Of a DNA stretch of 64,000 bases, positions 18,647-27,511 are shown in pieces. Every line of letters begins with the position of its first letter. Within the stretch, counting starts at the first letter, position 1. Below the pieces are notes generated by a model. The model worked only from the letters and a program-made list of their open reading frames with translations, had not been told where the DNA came from and did not search any database. The stretch spans positions 496,001 through 560,000 of the forward strand of contig NZ_JAMTCJ010000003.1 in the NCBI RefSeq assembly GCF_024171815.1. Direction: 5' to 3'. The translations under genes and the position numbers were made by a program. Source of the stretch: Williamsia maris (lineage in GTDB: Bacteria > Actinomycetota > Actinomycetes > Mycobacteriales > Mycobacteriaceae).

Positions 18647-19048
18647 CTATTCTCCTCGTAACAGCGCATCGAGATCGGGCAGCCACGCGGTGTCGGCGGG
18701 AACGACGACACCCCGCGCACACAGCGCGGCGAGCTCGTCGGCGTCGACCCACGCGATCGCGAGATGCTCTCGCGGCTGCGGTGTACCGGTGACGAGTTCG
18801 GCGCGCAGCGCGACGAGGTCGACCCCGGCGGCGACCTCGACCGGTGCGCCGATCGCTTCGCCCACCGTGACCTCGACGCCCAGTTCCTCGTCGAGTTCAC
18901 GACGCAGCGCCTCGGCGGTGGTCTCCCCCGGCTCGACTTTCCCGCCGGGCAGCTCCCACAGACCCGCGAGATGTTCCGGACGTGCGCGCTGCGCCAACAG
19001 GAGTCGGCCGGCGTCGATGACCGCACCCGCGACGACGATCCGACTCAT
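18647..19048 (-). CDS. mutT2: MutT2-like NUDIX pyrophosphohydrolase
   Basis: A 133-residue NUDIX enzyme with the box [21 protein letters not shown] starting at residue 35. Proposed substrates are oxidised dCTP/dGTP, as for mycobacterial MutT2 (Rv1160), which it resembles in IVVAGAV, ELPGGKV and the C-terminal W-x-DLDALL. Gene order supports this: Rv1160 lies between the phhB region and typA in M. tuberculosis, as it does here. The ATG at 19048 overlaps the ABC ATPase stop (ATGA), so it is expressed with the transporter genes. The chosen start removes a long antisense-like N-terminal frame extension. Confidence 0.87.
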   Translation of the reverse strand: MSRIVVAGAVIDAGRLLLAQRARPEHLAGLWELPGGKVEPGETTAEALRRELDEELGVEVTVGEAIGAPVEVAAGVDLVALRAELVTGTPQPREHLAIAWVDADELAALCARGVVVPADTAWLPDLDALLRGE

Positions 19049-20067
19049 CCGATCACCGCGATGCGGTCCGGGTCGAGGGTGACCGCGACCTCGTCGCCCA
19101 CCGACACCGCCCGGTCCGACACCGCCGCGTACTGCGCGCCGGACGACAGACGGATCTGCAACAGGTACTCCTCGGGCAATGCCGCGACCGATTCCACCCG
19201 CGCGAGCACCTCCGACGTCGACGTGACGACCAACGACCGGGGTCGCAACCCCAACTGTCGTTCGGCCCCGGTCTCGGCCGCTCCGCGCTCCGGCAGCGAG
19301 ACGCGCCCGACCGCGGTGACCGCGACGTCGCCGTCCATCTGCGCGGTCACGACGCTGGTGCAGCCGACGAACCGTGCGACCCACTCGCTGATCGGGGTGC
19401 GCCAGACGACGTCCGGTGTGCCCGACTGCACGATGGACCCCTCGGACATGATCGCGATCCGATCGGCCAGCACCGCGGCCTCCTGATGGTCGTGCGTCAC
19501 CAGGATCGTGGGTGTGCCTGCCGCCCGGAGGATCTCGGCGATGTCGACGGCGAGACGTTCCCGCAGGCGGCGATCCAGCGAGGAGAGCGGCTCGTCGAGC
19601 AGGAGGAGTCGCGGACGTGGCGCCAGGGCGCGCGCGAGGGCGACGCGCTGCGCCTGACCACCGGAGAGCTCGGAGACCGGCCGGTCCTCGAGACCGGGAA
19701 GGCCCACCAGGTCGAGCAGTTCACCGACCCGCTCGGTCGTCGCCGACCGGGACCATCTGCGCGCGCGCAGACCGTAGGCGATGTTGGCCGACACCGTTCT
19801 GCCCGGCAGGAGTTGACCGTCCTGGAACACGACGCCGAAGTCGCGGCGATGGGTGGGCACGTCGGCGAGATCGACGCCGTCGAAGCTGATCACGCCGGAC
19901 GTGGGGCGTTCGATGCCGGTGATGGCGCGGATCAGCGTCGACTTGCCGCACCCGGACGGGCCGAGCAGCGCGGTGACCACCGACCCGTCGGTGCCGATGG
20001 ACAGGTCGAGGCCGTCGAGGACGATCTGATCGCGGTAGGCGACCCGGAGCGATCGGATGTCGAGCAT
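19045..20067 (-). CDS. ABC transporter ATP-binding protein (ThiQ/FbpC-like)
   Basis: A 340-residue ATPase that would drive the adjacent permease. It has Walker [11 protein letters not shown]-loop [11 protein letters not shown], signature [15 protein letters not shown] and Walker [13 protein letters not shown] with H-loop VTHDHQEA, then a TOBE-like C-terminal domain. The family includes thiamine, iron and polyamine importers; the linked binding protein points to thiamine or a related ligand. It begins directly after the permease stop (stop at 20068-20070, ATG at 20067), and mutT2 overlaps its 3' end. Confidence 0.9.
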   Translation of the reverse strand: MLDIRSLRVAYRDQIVLDGLDLSIGTDGSVVTALLGPSGCGKSTLIRAITGIERPTSGVISFDGVDLADVPTHRRDFGVVFQDGQLLPGRTVSANIAYGLRARRWSRSATTERVGELLDLVGLPGLEDRPVSELSGGQAQRVALARALAPRPRLLLLDEPLSSLDRRLRERLAVDIAEILRAAGTPTILVTHDHQEAAVLADRIAIMSEGSIVQSGTPDVVWRTPISEWVARFVGCTSVVTAQMDGDVAVTAVGRVSLPERGAAETGAERQLGLRPRSLVVTSTSEVLARVESVAALPEEYLLQIRLSSGAQYAAVSDRAVSVGDEVAVTLDPDRIAVIG

Positions 20068-21771
20068 CTAGAACTCACTGCCTTCCACGCCGCGCAGGGA
20101 CTCCATGATCACCACGACGACGGCCGTCGCCGCGATCAACAGCATCGAGCACGCCATCGCGGTCGCGAGGCTGTCGGCGCCGGGTCGGTTCAACGCGGAT
20201 CCGATGAGCACCGGCAGCGTGGTGGTGCCCGGCCGGGCCACGAAACCCGTCGCCCCGAACTCGCCGAGCGCGATGATGAACGCGAACGCTGTTGCCACGC
20301 CGAGGGATCGCCAGATCAGCGGTAGATCGACCGTGCGCCAGACCCGCCAGGGCGAGGCGCCGAGACTGGCCGCCGCGTGCCGCAGCGATGTCGGGACCGC
20401 CGCGAGGGCCGGAGCGATGATCCGGATGACGATCGGCGCCGCGATGAGCGCCTGGACCGCGGGGACCACCCCGGGCCACGCGGCGACCTCGGCGGGCAGC
20501 GACGCCAGCACGACGAGGTAGCCGAATCCCACGGTCACCGCGCTCACCCCCAATGGCAGCAGGGCCAGGCCGGCGCCGACGGTCGCGACGGCGCCGCGCG
20601 ACCGCTGCAGCGCGAGGGCTCCGAGCAGTCCGACGATCATCGCGAGCACGGTCGCCCACAATGCACTGATCGCGCTGTACTGCAGGGTCTGCAGTGGCGT
20701 CTCGCCGTTGACCGACTCGGTCAGCGATCGATACCCGGACAAGGTCCACGAGTCGGGATCGGTCACCGACCCGCCGGAGGTGGGGCGGACCGAGCGCAGC
20801 GCCACCACCGCGAGGGGACCGACGAGCAGGATGACCGCCCACACCGTCGCGCCCGCGGCCGACACCGCACGCAGGCCGGCCAACGGCGTCGGGGCGGCGG
20901 CCCTCGCCGCGACCGCCTCGGTGCGGGGTGTGAGCACACGGGCCGCACCGACGACGATGACGACCAGGACGATCTGCACCATCGAGAGCGCGACCGCCGC
21001 GGGTATGTCGAAGTAACCGATGGCCTGGGTGTAGATCGCCGTCTCCAACGTCTGCCATCTGCCGTTGCCCAGGATGAGGACCACGCCGAAGCTGCTGGCG
21101 CAGAACAGGAACACCAGCGCTGACGAGGCGAGGACGGGGACGGCCAGCCGCGGGAGGACCACGGTGCGAAAGGCACGCCAGGGCGACGCGCCCAGGGTGC
21201 GCGCGGCCTGCTCGGCGCGCGGATCCATCGTGCGCCACACCGACCCCACGACCCGGACGATCACCGCGACGTTGAGAAAGGCGTGGGCGGCGAGGATCGA
21301 CCACACCGATCCGTCCCATCCCAGCCCGGCCAGCGGGCCACCGCGGCCGAGCAACGCGCGAAAGGCCATGCCGACCACCACGGTGGGCAGCACGAACGGC
21401 ACCGTCACCAGGACCATCAGGGCCGTCGACCAGCGCGGCGCCGCCACCGCGACCAGCCAGACGATCGGGGCGGCGACGATCAGGGCGACCACGGTCGACC
21501 CGGCGGCCTGCGCGAGGGTGAAACCGAGCAGTCCCCACGCGTCGGTCCGCGCGAGCAGCGTCCCGAGTCCGGCACCGTCGGACACGTCGAACGCACGCCG
21601 GATCAGGGCGCCGACCGGCCACACGAAGAACACACCGAGGAACAGCAGGGGGACGACCACGATCGCGCCCACCCCGACCGAACGGAGTCGCCCGGACGCG
21701 CCCGACGTCAGTTGACCAGCGAGAATGTCAGCGCCCCATGATGGTTCGCCACTGCTGCTGCCAGCTCTCAC
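20068..21771 (-). CDS. ABC transporter permease, two fused BPD domains (ThiP-like)
   Basis: An integral membrane permease with two homologous halves of about six spans each. Each half has an EAA loop for the ATPase: EQAARTLGASPWRAFRTVVLP and RHAAASLGASPWRVWRTVDLP. Fused two-domain permeases of about 540 aa are typical of ThiP and FbpB. The start is uncertain: GTG at 21771 overlaps the binding-protein gene by 44 bp and gives 567 aa, while a CTG near 21711 or a GTG at 21672 would give shorter forms; none has a good ribosome site. Only the region after about 21,700 is certain to be translated. Confidence 0.85.
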   Translation of the reverse strand: MRAGSSSGEPSWGADILAGQLTSGASGRLRSVGVGAIVVVPLLFLGVFFVWPVGALIRRAFDVSDGAGLGTLLARTDAWGLLGFTLAQAAGSTVVALIVAAPIVWLVAVAAPRWSTALMVLVTVPFVLPTVVVGMAFRALLGRGGPLAGLGWDGSVWSILAAHAFLNVAVIVRVVGSVWRTMDPRAEQAARTLGASPWRAFRTVVLPRLAVPVLASSALVFLFCASSFGVVLILGNGRWQTLETAIYTQAIGYFDIPAAVALSMVQIVLVVIVVGAARVLTPRTEAVAARAAAPTPLAGLRAVSAAGATVWAVILLVGPLAVVALRSVRPTSGGSVTDPDSWTLSGYRSLTESVNGETPLQTLQYSAISALWATVLAMIVGLLGALALQRSRGAVATVGAGLALLPLGVSAVTVGFGYLVVLASLPAEVAAWPGVVPAVQALIAAPIVIRIIAPALAAVPTSLRHAAASLGASPWRVWRTVDLPLIWRSLGVATAFAFIIALGEFGATGFVARPGTTTLPVLIGSALNRPGADSLATAMACSMLLIAATAVVVVIMESLRGVEGSEF

Positions 21772-22783
21772 GGTTCTTGGCGATGGACGCCGCCGACAGG
21801 TCGACCGTCGACTCCGGCAGTGGCGCGTTCTTGGCCCACGACTCGGGCAGCGGGGTGTTGTCGCGCACCGGGTAGACGTACATGGAGTCGGGCAGGGCGG
21901 CCTGCACCTGCTCGCCGAGCATGAAGTCGACGAGCTTCTTCGCGCCCTCGGTGTTCGCGGCGCCGCGCAGGACACCGATGTACTCGACCTGTCGGAAACA
22001 GCTGTCGAGCAGTGCCTTGGTGGCCGGGTTCGCGGCCGGTGACGACGCGTAGGAGACGACGATGGGCTTGGGACCCTTGCCCTCTCCGCCGGAGAACTGC
22101 TGGTTGTACCCGGTGTCCCAGCCGGCCTCGACCGAGACGTCGTTGGTGCGCATCGCGCGCCAGTAGTTCTGCCAGTCCGCGGGGAACTGCGCGATGGTCG
22201 CGAGCAGGAAGCCCATGCCCGGCGACGACGTCGCCGGGTCCATCACGACGGTGTCGCCGGAGTAGCGCGGGTCGGTCAGGTCGTTCACCGATGTCGGCGC
22301 GGGGATGTTGCGTTGGGCGAACCAGGCCGTGTCGACGTTGATGCACACGTCACCGCGGTCGACCGGGGTGAGCTGGTCCTTCGCTGCGCCGGTCAGCGAG
22401 TACTCCTGCGCACCGCCGGTCAGAGCGGGTGATCGGTACGCCTCGAGCGCGTTCGCCGACACCGGTCGCGAGGCGAAGGTGTTGTCGATGCCGTAGACCG
22501 CGTCGACCTTGGGCCGGCCGGGGGTGAGTGAGATCGTCGACGCGAGCTGCCCGGCGTCGCCGGATTTGGCGATCTTGAGGGTGAGGCCGGACTGCTTCTC
22601 GAAGTCGGCGATCACGTTGTCGGGGAGGGCGAACGAGTCGTGGGTCAGCAACGTGACCTCGTCGGAGGTGTCCGAACTGCCGCACGCCGAGGCGAGTGAC
22701 GCGACCAGTACCGCCCCGAGGGCGATCGCGACCGCATTTCGACCCCACCGCTGTTCCCGCTGTTGCCGACCCCACCGCTGCAC
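21728..22783 (-). CDS. ThiB-like thiamine-family substrate-binding lipoprotein
   Basis: A 351-residue lipoprotein: basic N-terminus, hydrophobic core, lipidated Cys at 34 (ASAC), then a type II periplasmic-binding fold. The segments LTHDSFALPDNVIADFEKQSG, KSGDAGQLAS and VYGIDNTFASR are those I associate with ThiB, the binding protein for thiamine and its phosphates. Start GTG 22783 is backed by AGGAGGT seven bases upstream. No TPP-riboswitch core is visible in the 90 bp upstream, so thiamine control is not supported from the sequence and related ligands (sulfate, spermidine) remain possible. Confidence 0.83.
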   Translation of the reverse strand: MQRWGRQQREQRWGRNAVAIALGAVLVASLASACGSSDTSDEVTLLTHDSFALPDNVIADFEKQSGLTLKIAKSGDAGQLASTISLTPGRPKVDAVYGIDNTFASRPVSANALEAYRSPALTGGAQEYSLTGAAKDQLTPVDRGDVCINVDTAWFAQRNIPAPTSVNDLTDPRYSGDTVVMDPATSSPGMGFLLATIAQFPADWQNYWRAMRTNDVSVEAGWDTGYNQQFSGGEGKGPKPIVVSYASSPAANPATKALLDSCFRQVEYIGVLRGAANTEGAKKLVDFMLGEQVQAALPDSMYVYPVRDNTPLPESWAKNAPLPESTVDLSAASIAKNRESWQQQWRTIMGR

Positions 22784-22872
22784 CCGATTGACCTCCTGCT
22801 CGACACTGCGCTACCCAACGATCTAACCAGCCGCCGGCGAACGCGGCGTGTCGGCGGTGTCACGGTGCCACC

Positions 22873-23214
22873 ATGGGTTTCATGACTGCTTCACACGACA
22901 AGTCCGGCGACGAGCTCCTGAGCGCCGACCGCATCTCCGCGGTGGCGGCCGTACTGCCGGAGTGGGAATTCGGCGACCGCGTCATCCGACGGGATTTCTC
23001 GGCACCCACCTTCCTCGACGGCATCGCCTTCGTCGGTCGGATCGCCACCGAGGCCGAGAACCGCGACCACCACCCCGACATCGACATCCGCTGGCGAACG
23101 GTGACGATCGCGCTGAGCACGCACTCGGCAGGTGGGCTGACCGAGCTCGACGTCGCACTCGCCGGCGCGATCGACGACCTGTTCCACGAGATGTTCGACG
23201 CCGTCGAGGACTGA
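22873..23214 (+). CDS. phhB: Pterin-4a-carbinolamine dehydratase
   Basis: A 113-residue cytosolic enzyme that dehydrates 4a-hydroxy-tetrahydropterin, the by-product of aromatic amino-acid hydroxylases, and can also act in molybdopterin-related recycling. The signature HHPDIDIRWRTV...THSAGGLTELD is complete. In M. tuberculosis the same gene (Rv1159A) lies beside mutT2, matching this location. Start could be ATG 22873 or ATG 22882; neither has a recognisable ribosome site. It diverges from the ThiB-like gene, 89 bp away. Confidence 0.88.
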   Translation: MGFMTASHDKSGDELLSADRISAVAAVLPEWEFGDRVIRRDFSAPTFLDGIAFVGRIATEAENRDHHPDIDIRWRTVTIALSTHSAGGLTELDVALAGAIDDLFHEMFDAVED

Positions 23215-23338
23215 CCGGTCGGGGTGTCGATCGGGTGTGGACCGAGTAACAATCGGATCAACAGTCTCAACTGTCACTCCTGTACCAGGCTAGGGTCCCT
23301 GGACGGCCGCGGACACGCGGTCACCACCTACACTGACG

Positions 23339-23357
23339 CCCGACGCTCTGCGTCGGG
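23339..23357. terminator. GC-rich hairpin after the phhB gene
   Basis: CCCGACGC at 23339-23346 pairs perfectly with GCGTCGGG at 23350-23357 across a TCT loop. It lies 125 bp after the phhB stop and 86 bp before the next start, so it may terminate phhB or be part of the secreted gene leader. No T-tract follows. Confidence 0.35.
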
Positions 23358-23443
23358 GGAAGTGACAACGACAAACGGTCTGCGCCCACGGGGCGACCAC
23401 GGTTCGCCGTCAGCGCGGACCGAACACACGATGGGATGTAATT

Positions 23444-24247
23444 GTGCGTTTTGGTGACGTGCGTCCGGGGTCCTGGACCCGCCGGGCCGTCTGCGTAACC
23501 GCTCTGGCCGCCGCGACCGCTCTGTCGGCCCCGGCCGTCGCGTCCGGCGCTCCGGCACCCGCCGTGCCCAAGGTCGACCAGCAGACGCTGAGCTCGCTCG
23601 GCGCCTTCGTGCCCGCGATCGTCGGCTCGGTCGCCACCGCAGGACCCGACGGCAAGGTCAACGCCGACATCGCCTCGCAGGCGAAGGCACTCGCCTCGGT
23701 CCCGGGCATGCCACCGGCCGTCGGCGAGATCTGGAACACCGTGGTCGGGTTCCTCGACAACACCGCGAAGCCGTCCCAGGTCGCGAAGGTCGCCGCCAAG
23801 AACGACCCGATCATCCCGACCGGTCCGAACGCCCCGCGCATCCAGCAGTTCCTGTACCCGACCATCGGTATCGGCTGCCTGCCCGACGGCAACTCCGTCG
23901 GCACCGCACTGGTGACCGCGGGCCCGCAGAAGGCCCCGACCCCCGGCCCCGGCCGCGGCCAGGCCGGCTTGGTCTACACGAGCCTCGGCACCGGTCCCGC
24001 GGTCGACAACAACCGCGCCCCGCTGATCGCGATCTGGATCAACATCGACACCGGTCGGACCGGCCAGATCAACCTCAAGCGCAACGAGAAGATCAACGCC
24101 GTCAACGGTCCCGGTACGTTCACCGCGATCGCGAACACCGGTAAAGGCCGCGTGCTGTCGGCGATCTACGGCAACGTCACCACCAAGATCAAGGGCAAGA
24201 ACGTCGGGTGCACGATCGTGCCGACGGTGGGTCTCGCCTACATCTGA
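23444..24247 (+). CDS. Secreted protein, Rv1157c-like position, copy 1
   Basis: A 267-residue exported protein with a signal peptide ending near VASGAPA. The mature part is Ala/Pro-rich with a short conserved C-terminal core, TGKGRVLSAIYGNV...CTIVPTVGLAY, in which one Cys precedes the last strand and another lies at GIGCLPD. The neighbouring gene at 24486 ends in a related core, so the two are paralogues. The genomic position corresponds to Rv1157c in M. tuberculosis, a conserved secreted protein of unknown role. Start is a GTG; the eight-codon frame 23431-23457 overlaps it in a different frame. Confidence 0.75.
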   Translation: MRFGDVRPGSWTRRAVCVTALAAATALSAPAVASGAPAPAVPKVDQQTLSSLGAFVPAIVGSVATAGPDGKVNADIASQAKALASVPGMPPAVGEIWNTVVGFLDNTAKPSQVAKVAAKNDPIIPTGPNAPRIQQFLYPTIGIGCLPDGNSVGTALVTAGPQKAPTPGPGRGQAGLVYTSLGTGPAVDNNRAPLIAIWINIDTGRTGQINLKRNEKINAVNGPGTFTAIANTGKGRVLSAIYGNVTTKIKGKNVGCTIVPTVGLAYI

Positions 24248-24272
24248 TCTCGCAGAACTGATCTCCACGACG

Positions 24273-24304
24273 CCGGGCGTCTCCGCAACCGCGGGGGCGC
24301 CCGG
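24273..24304 (+). terminator. Hairpin terminator after the first secreted protein
   Basis: A 14-bp stem with two mismatches (CCGGGCGTCTCCGC with GCGGGGGCGCCCGG) and an AACC loop, 26 bp after the stop. It is followed by TTCTCGTCGG rather than a long T-run, as is common in high-GC actinobacteria. Confidence 0.6.
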
Positions 24305-24422
24305 TTCTCGTCGGCCTCCCCGGTGACGCTGCTCCCGGTTCGATAGCGGTTGCGTCTCATAACGGAAACGCGCCTTGTCACCGGTCTCGACGCCGTGCGA
24401 CCGTTGCTCTCAAACACCATCC

Positions 24423-24437
24423 GTCACATCAGTAACA
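24423..24437. promoter_or_regulatory. GTCACA/GTAACA direct repeat upstream of second secreted gene
   Basis: GTCACA at 24423-24428 and GTAACA at 24432-24437, nine bases apart, 49 bp before the start at 24486. The layout repeats the pair at 16756-16770 upstream of another secreted protein and resembles a tandem MtrA-type site. Identification rests on memory of that regulator motif. Confidence 0.3.
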
Positions 24438-24485
24438 GGACTGTCTCGCCATTCTCGCGCGACGGGCCGCCCGCAGAGGAGCACC

Positions 24486-25244
24486 ATGTCCGCGTCTCGT
24501 CCGTCGTCCGTCCGCCGCGCACTCGCGGCCGCCGCCATCTGTGCCGCAGGTCTGTCGATCACCACCGGCGTCGGTCCCGCCTCGGCGGACCCCGCGGTGA
24601 GCGCCGCCGATGCGGCCACCATCGCGCAGACCCTGTCCGGGGCGACGCCGTCGGCGGCGTCGGGTGCCGACGTCCTCACCCTGCTCTCCGAGGCCAACGC
24701 CGCCCTGCGCAAGCTCGGGATCCAGCCGTTCCTGAACCCCTCGGTGGCGTTCAACTGCGTCGCCCCCACCGCCTCGAACCCGCTCGGGATCGCACCGGCC
24801 GCCGGCGGGGCCATCGCCGGACCCTGGGCGGCACCGGGGATCGCACTGCCGAAGATCCCGTTCGTCGACATCGACCCGAACGTGGTCAAGGACGGGCAGA
24901 CGCTCTACGGCTTCGTCCCCGCCGGCGTCACCAGCGACCCGACCGCCACCGGCATGCAGGTCGCCTGGTTCAACGCCAACACGGGCAAGTACGGCCTCGC
25001 CGGTATGGGCAAAGCCGGGCAGACGCTGACCGATCAGTGGCTCGCGAACATCCCCGCCGGTCCGGTGAAGACCGGTGCCACCATGGTCCTGGGCAACCTC
25101 GTCAACGCGCTGGCCCCCGCGGGCAGCCGCCTCGCCCCGGTCGACACCGGCAAGGGCACGGTCCTCTCGGCGGTCTTCGGCACCGTGAACAACGGTGCCC
25201 GCAGTTGCTTCTTCCTCCCGATGGTGGGTATCACCAACGCCTGA
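24486..25244 (+). CDS. Secreted protein, Rv1157c-like, copy 2
   Basis: A 252-residue exported protein with signal peptide ending ASA (residues about 29-31). The mature region contains FNCVAPTASNPLG, VDIDPNVVKDGQTL, WFNANTGKYGLAGMGKAG and the C-terminal core TGKGTVLSAVFGTVNN...CFFLPMVGITNA, which parallels the C-terminus of the preceding gene. Two cysteines probably form a disulfide. AGAGGAG precedes the ATG at 24486 by four bases; the longer frame upstream is rejected. Function unknown. Confidence 0.8.
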   Translation: MSASRPSSVRRALAAAAICAAGLSITTGVGPASADPAVSAADAATIAQTLSGATPSAASGADVLTLLSEANAALRKLGIQPFLNPSVAFNCVAPTASNPLGIAPAAGGAIAGPWAAPGIALPKIPFVDIDPNVVKDGQTLYGFVPAGVTSDPTATGMQVAWFNANTGKYGLAGMGKAGQTLTDQWLANIPAGPVKTGATMVLGNLVNALAPAGSRLAPVDTGKGTVLSAVFGTVNNGARSCFFLPMVGITNA

Positions 25245-25253
25245 GCGCGGCCT

Positions 25254-25294
25254 CCACCGAGGTCTCCGGGAGCAGGTTCAGGAGACCTCGGTGG
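25254..25294. terminator. Perfect 14-bp inverted repeat, bidirectional terminator overlapping the MFS stop
   Basis: CCACCGAGGTCTCC (25254-25267) and its exact reverse complement (25281-25294) flank a 13-base loop. The right arm lies within the last codons of the MFS gene and the MFS stop codon is inside the loop; the left arm is 10 bp after the stop of the secreted gene. One element would thus end transcription from both convergent genes. Confidence 0.75.
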
Positions 25295-26726
25295 GGATCG
25301 TCTTGCCGCTGCGCAGATCCCCCATGGACTCGAGTTCCATGCCGTTGGTCTCGGGCACCTTGAACTGCACGTAGAAGTACGAGATCAGGGCGCACAGCGC
25401 GAAGAACCCGTAGACGTAGGCAAGTCCGAGGGACTCGCTGACCTGCGGGAAGAGCAGCGAGATGGCGAAGTTCGCGATCCAGTTCATGGCCGTACAGACG
25501 CCGAGCGCGACGCCGCGGATCCGGTTCGGGAACATCTCGCCGAGCATCACCCACATGACCGGACCCCAGGTGGCCGCGAACGCGACGACGAACAGGTTGG
25601 CGCCGATCAGGGCGAGGGTGCCGTAGGTGTCCGGGAGTGTGACGCTATCGCCGGAGCCCTGCTGCTGGGTGAACGCGATACACGCCAACACGAGTCCGAT
25701 GAACATGCCGACCGAACCGATCTTCAAGAGTCGGCGACGGCCGATGCGATCGACGAACAGGATCGCACCGAAGGTCATCACCACGTTGATGACGCCGGTG
25801 ATGACCGAGGTCTTGAACGACTCGCTCTCGGAGAAACCCACGGACTGCCACAGGGTCGTCGAGTAGTAGAAGATCGCGTTGATACCGACGAACTGCTGCA
25901 GGACGGCGATCCAGATACCGACCCACACCAGCGGGTGCAACCCGAACGACGGGCCGCGGATGTCCTTGAGCGAGACGGTGGACTCGCGCTTGAGCGTCAG
26001 CCGGATCTCCTTGACGCGGTTGAGCGGATCCTTCTCGCCGGTGATGTCACGCAGGATCCGGGCGGCTTCCTCGTCGAGGTTGTTGCCGACCAGGTAACGC
26101 GGGGACTCCGGGATCATCAGCGCCAGGACGCCGTACACGATGGCGGGGATGACGCCGACAAAGAACATCCAGCGCCAGGCCTCGATGCCGAACCACAGGT
26201 CGTTCGACGCACCACCCGCACTGTCCTGCAGGAGCGAGTCCGACAGCAGCGCGATGAAGATGCCGATCGTGATCGCCAGCTGCTGCATCGACCCGAGCGC
26301 ACCGCGGAACTTCGCGGGTGCGATCTCGGCGATGTAGGCGGGTGCGATGACCGACGCGATGCCGATGCCGAGGCCACCCAGCACGCGCCAGACGATGAGA
26401 TCGGGGACGCTCCAGGCGAATCCGGTTCCGATCGACGAGATGAGGAACAGGAACGAGCCGACCAGCATGACCGGCTTGCGGCCCCACTTGTCGGCGAGGC
26501 GGCCTGCGAACCAGGCGCCGAGAGCGCAGCCGAGCAGCGCGACGGCAACGGCGAAGCCCTTGAAGAACTCGCTCAACTCAAAGTGTGAACCGATCGAGTC
26601 GACGGCGCCGTTGACGACGGAGCTGTCGAAGCCGAACAGGAAGCCGCCCACGGCGGCGGCGACCGTGACGCCGATGACCTTCGCGACGTGTTGGTCCTTG
26701 GTGGTGGCCGGGCTCGTGGTGCTCAT
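25278..26726 (-). CDS. Sugar-porter family MFS transporter
   Basis: A 482-residue, 12-span MFS protein for sugar or polyol uptake by proton symport. The family signatures are visible: GFDSSVVNGA in span 1, ADKWGRKPVML, PESPRYL after span 6, QQFVGINAIFYYS in span 7, DRIGRRRLL and PETNGMELE at the C-terminus. These QQxxGINAxxYY and PETKG-type motifs are those of XylE/GLUT-like porters. The ATG at 26726 is used because the extra N-terminal residues of the longer frame are not membrane-protein-like. The specific sugar cannot be read from the sequence. Confidence 0.9.
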   Translation of the reverse strand: MSTTSPATTKDQHVAKVIGVTVAAAVGGFLFGFDSSVVNGAVDSIGSHFELSEFFKGFAVAVALLGCALGAWFAGRLADKWGRKPVMLVGSFLFLISSIGTGFAWSVPDLIVWRVLGGLGIGIASVIAPAYIAEIAPAKFRGALGSMQQLAITIGIFIALLSDSLLQDSAGGASNDLWFGIEAWRWMFFVGVIPAIVYGVLALMIPESPRYLVGNNLDEEAARILRDITGEKDPLNRVKEIRLTLKRESTVSLKDIRGPSFGLHPLVWVGIWIAVLQQFVGINAIFYYSTTLWQSVGFSESESFKTSVITGVINVVMTFGAILFVDRIGRRRLLKIGSVGMFIGLVLACIAFTQQQGSGDSVTLPDTYGTLALIGANLFVVAFAATWGPVMWVMLGEMFPNRIRGVALGVCTAMNWIANFAISLLFPQVSESLGLAYVYGFFALCALISYFYVQFKVPETNGMELESMGDLRSGKTIPTEVS

Positions 26727-26896
26727 CTGGCTGCCCCGATCTGCGCAGTAGGTATGTGTCGGGCACGCACGACCGCGATCTGCGTAGGTCGGCATACGTG
26801 CCGCGCAAAACGCTACTCCGCACGCAAACTCGATGGACACGCAATCGCCCCACGACTCGCGGTCGAGTTCTTTTCCCGCGGTTTAGGATCTCCTGC

Positions 26897-27466
26897 ATGG
26901 TCACGCTGCAGATCGCCCAGGACCCCGCCGCCGACGAACTCCTCTCGAACGATCCGTTCGCCCTGTTGGCGGGCATGTTGCTCGATCAGCAGTTCCCGAT
27001 GGAACGGGCGTTCGCCGGGCCCGCCACGGTCCTCGACCGTTTCGGCACGCTGGACCCCGAGAAGATCGCGCTGGCCGACCCCGAGGGGTTCGCCGATCTC
27101 TGCGCCACTCCCCCGGCGATCCACCGCTACGGGCGGTCGATGGCCAAGCGTCTGCAGGACCTGGCGAACGTGATCGTCGCCGAGTACGACGGCGACACCA
27201 CCCGCATCTGGACCGAGGCGACCAGCGGAGCCGATCTGGTGGCGCGCATCAACGCGCTCCCGGGCTTCGGCGAGCAGAAGGCCAAGATCTTCACCGCGCT
27301 GCTGGCCAAGCAACTCGATGTCAAGCCCAAGGGGTGGACGACCGCGGTCGGCGACTACGGCAAGAAGGGGTTCCGGTCGGTGGCCGACGTGGTCGACGAG
27401 GAGTCGTTGAACAAGGTGCGTGCGTTCAAGAAGGCGGCGAAGGCGAAGGCCAAGGCCGGCGCCTGA
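26897..27466 (+). CDS. HhH-GPD-type base-excision repair family protein
   Basis: A 189-residue protein of the actinobacterial HhH-GPD DNA repair family, shorter than classical MutY or Nth. The hairpin-helix-hairpin region reads LPGFGEQKAKIFTALLAK, and the N-terminal part has FALLAGMLLDQQFPMERAFAGP. No 4Fe-4S cluster cysteines are present. A Lys/Ala-rich C-terminal tail (KKAAKAKAKAGA) could assist DNA binding. The ATG at 26897 starts the conserved region; no strong ribosome site is visible. The lesion it acts on is unknown. Confidence 0.82.
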   Translation: MVTLQIAQDPAADELLSNDPFALLAGMLLDQQFPMERAFAGPATVLDRFGTLDPEKIALADPEGFADLCATPPAIHRYGRSMAKRLQDLANVIVAEYDGDTTRIWTEATSGADLVARINALPGFGEQKAKIFTALLAKQLDVKPKGWTTAVGDYGKKGFRSVADVVDEESLNKVRAFKKAAKAKAKAGA

Positions 27467-27511
27467 TCGACCCGCGACGTGTCCGGTTCGCTAGCATCAC
27501 GCCACGTGACG

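Noticed and set aside
22784-22872. TPP riboswitch before the ThiB-like gene
   Set aside because: The conserved CTGAGA core and paired stems of the THI element are absent from the 89-bp upstream region.
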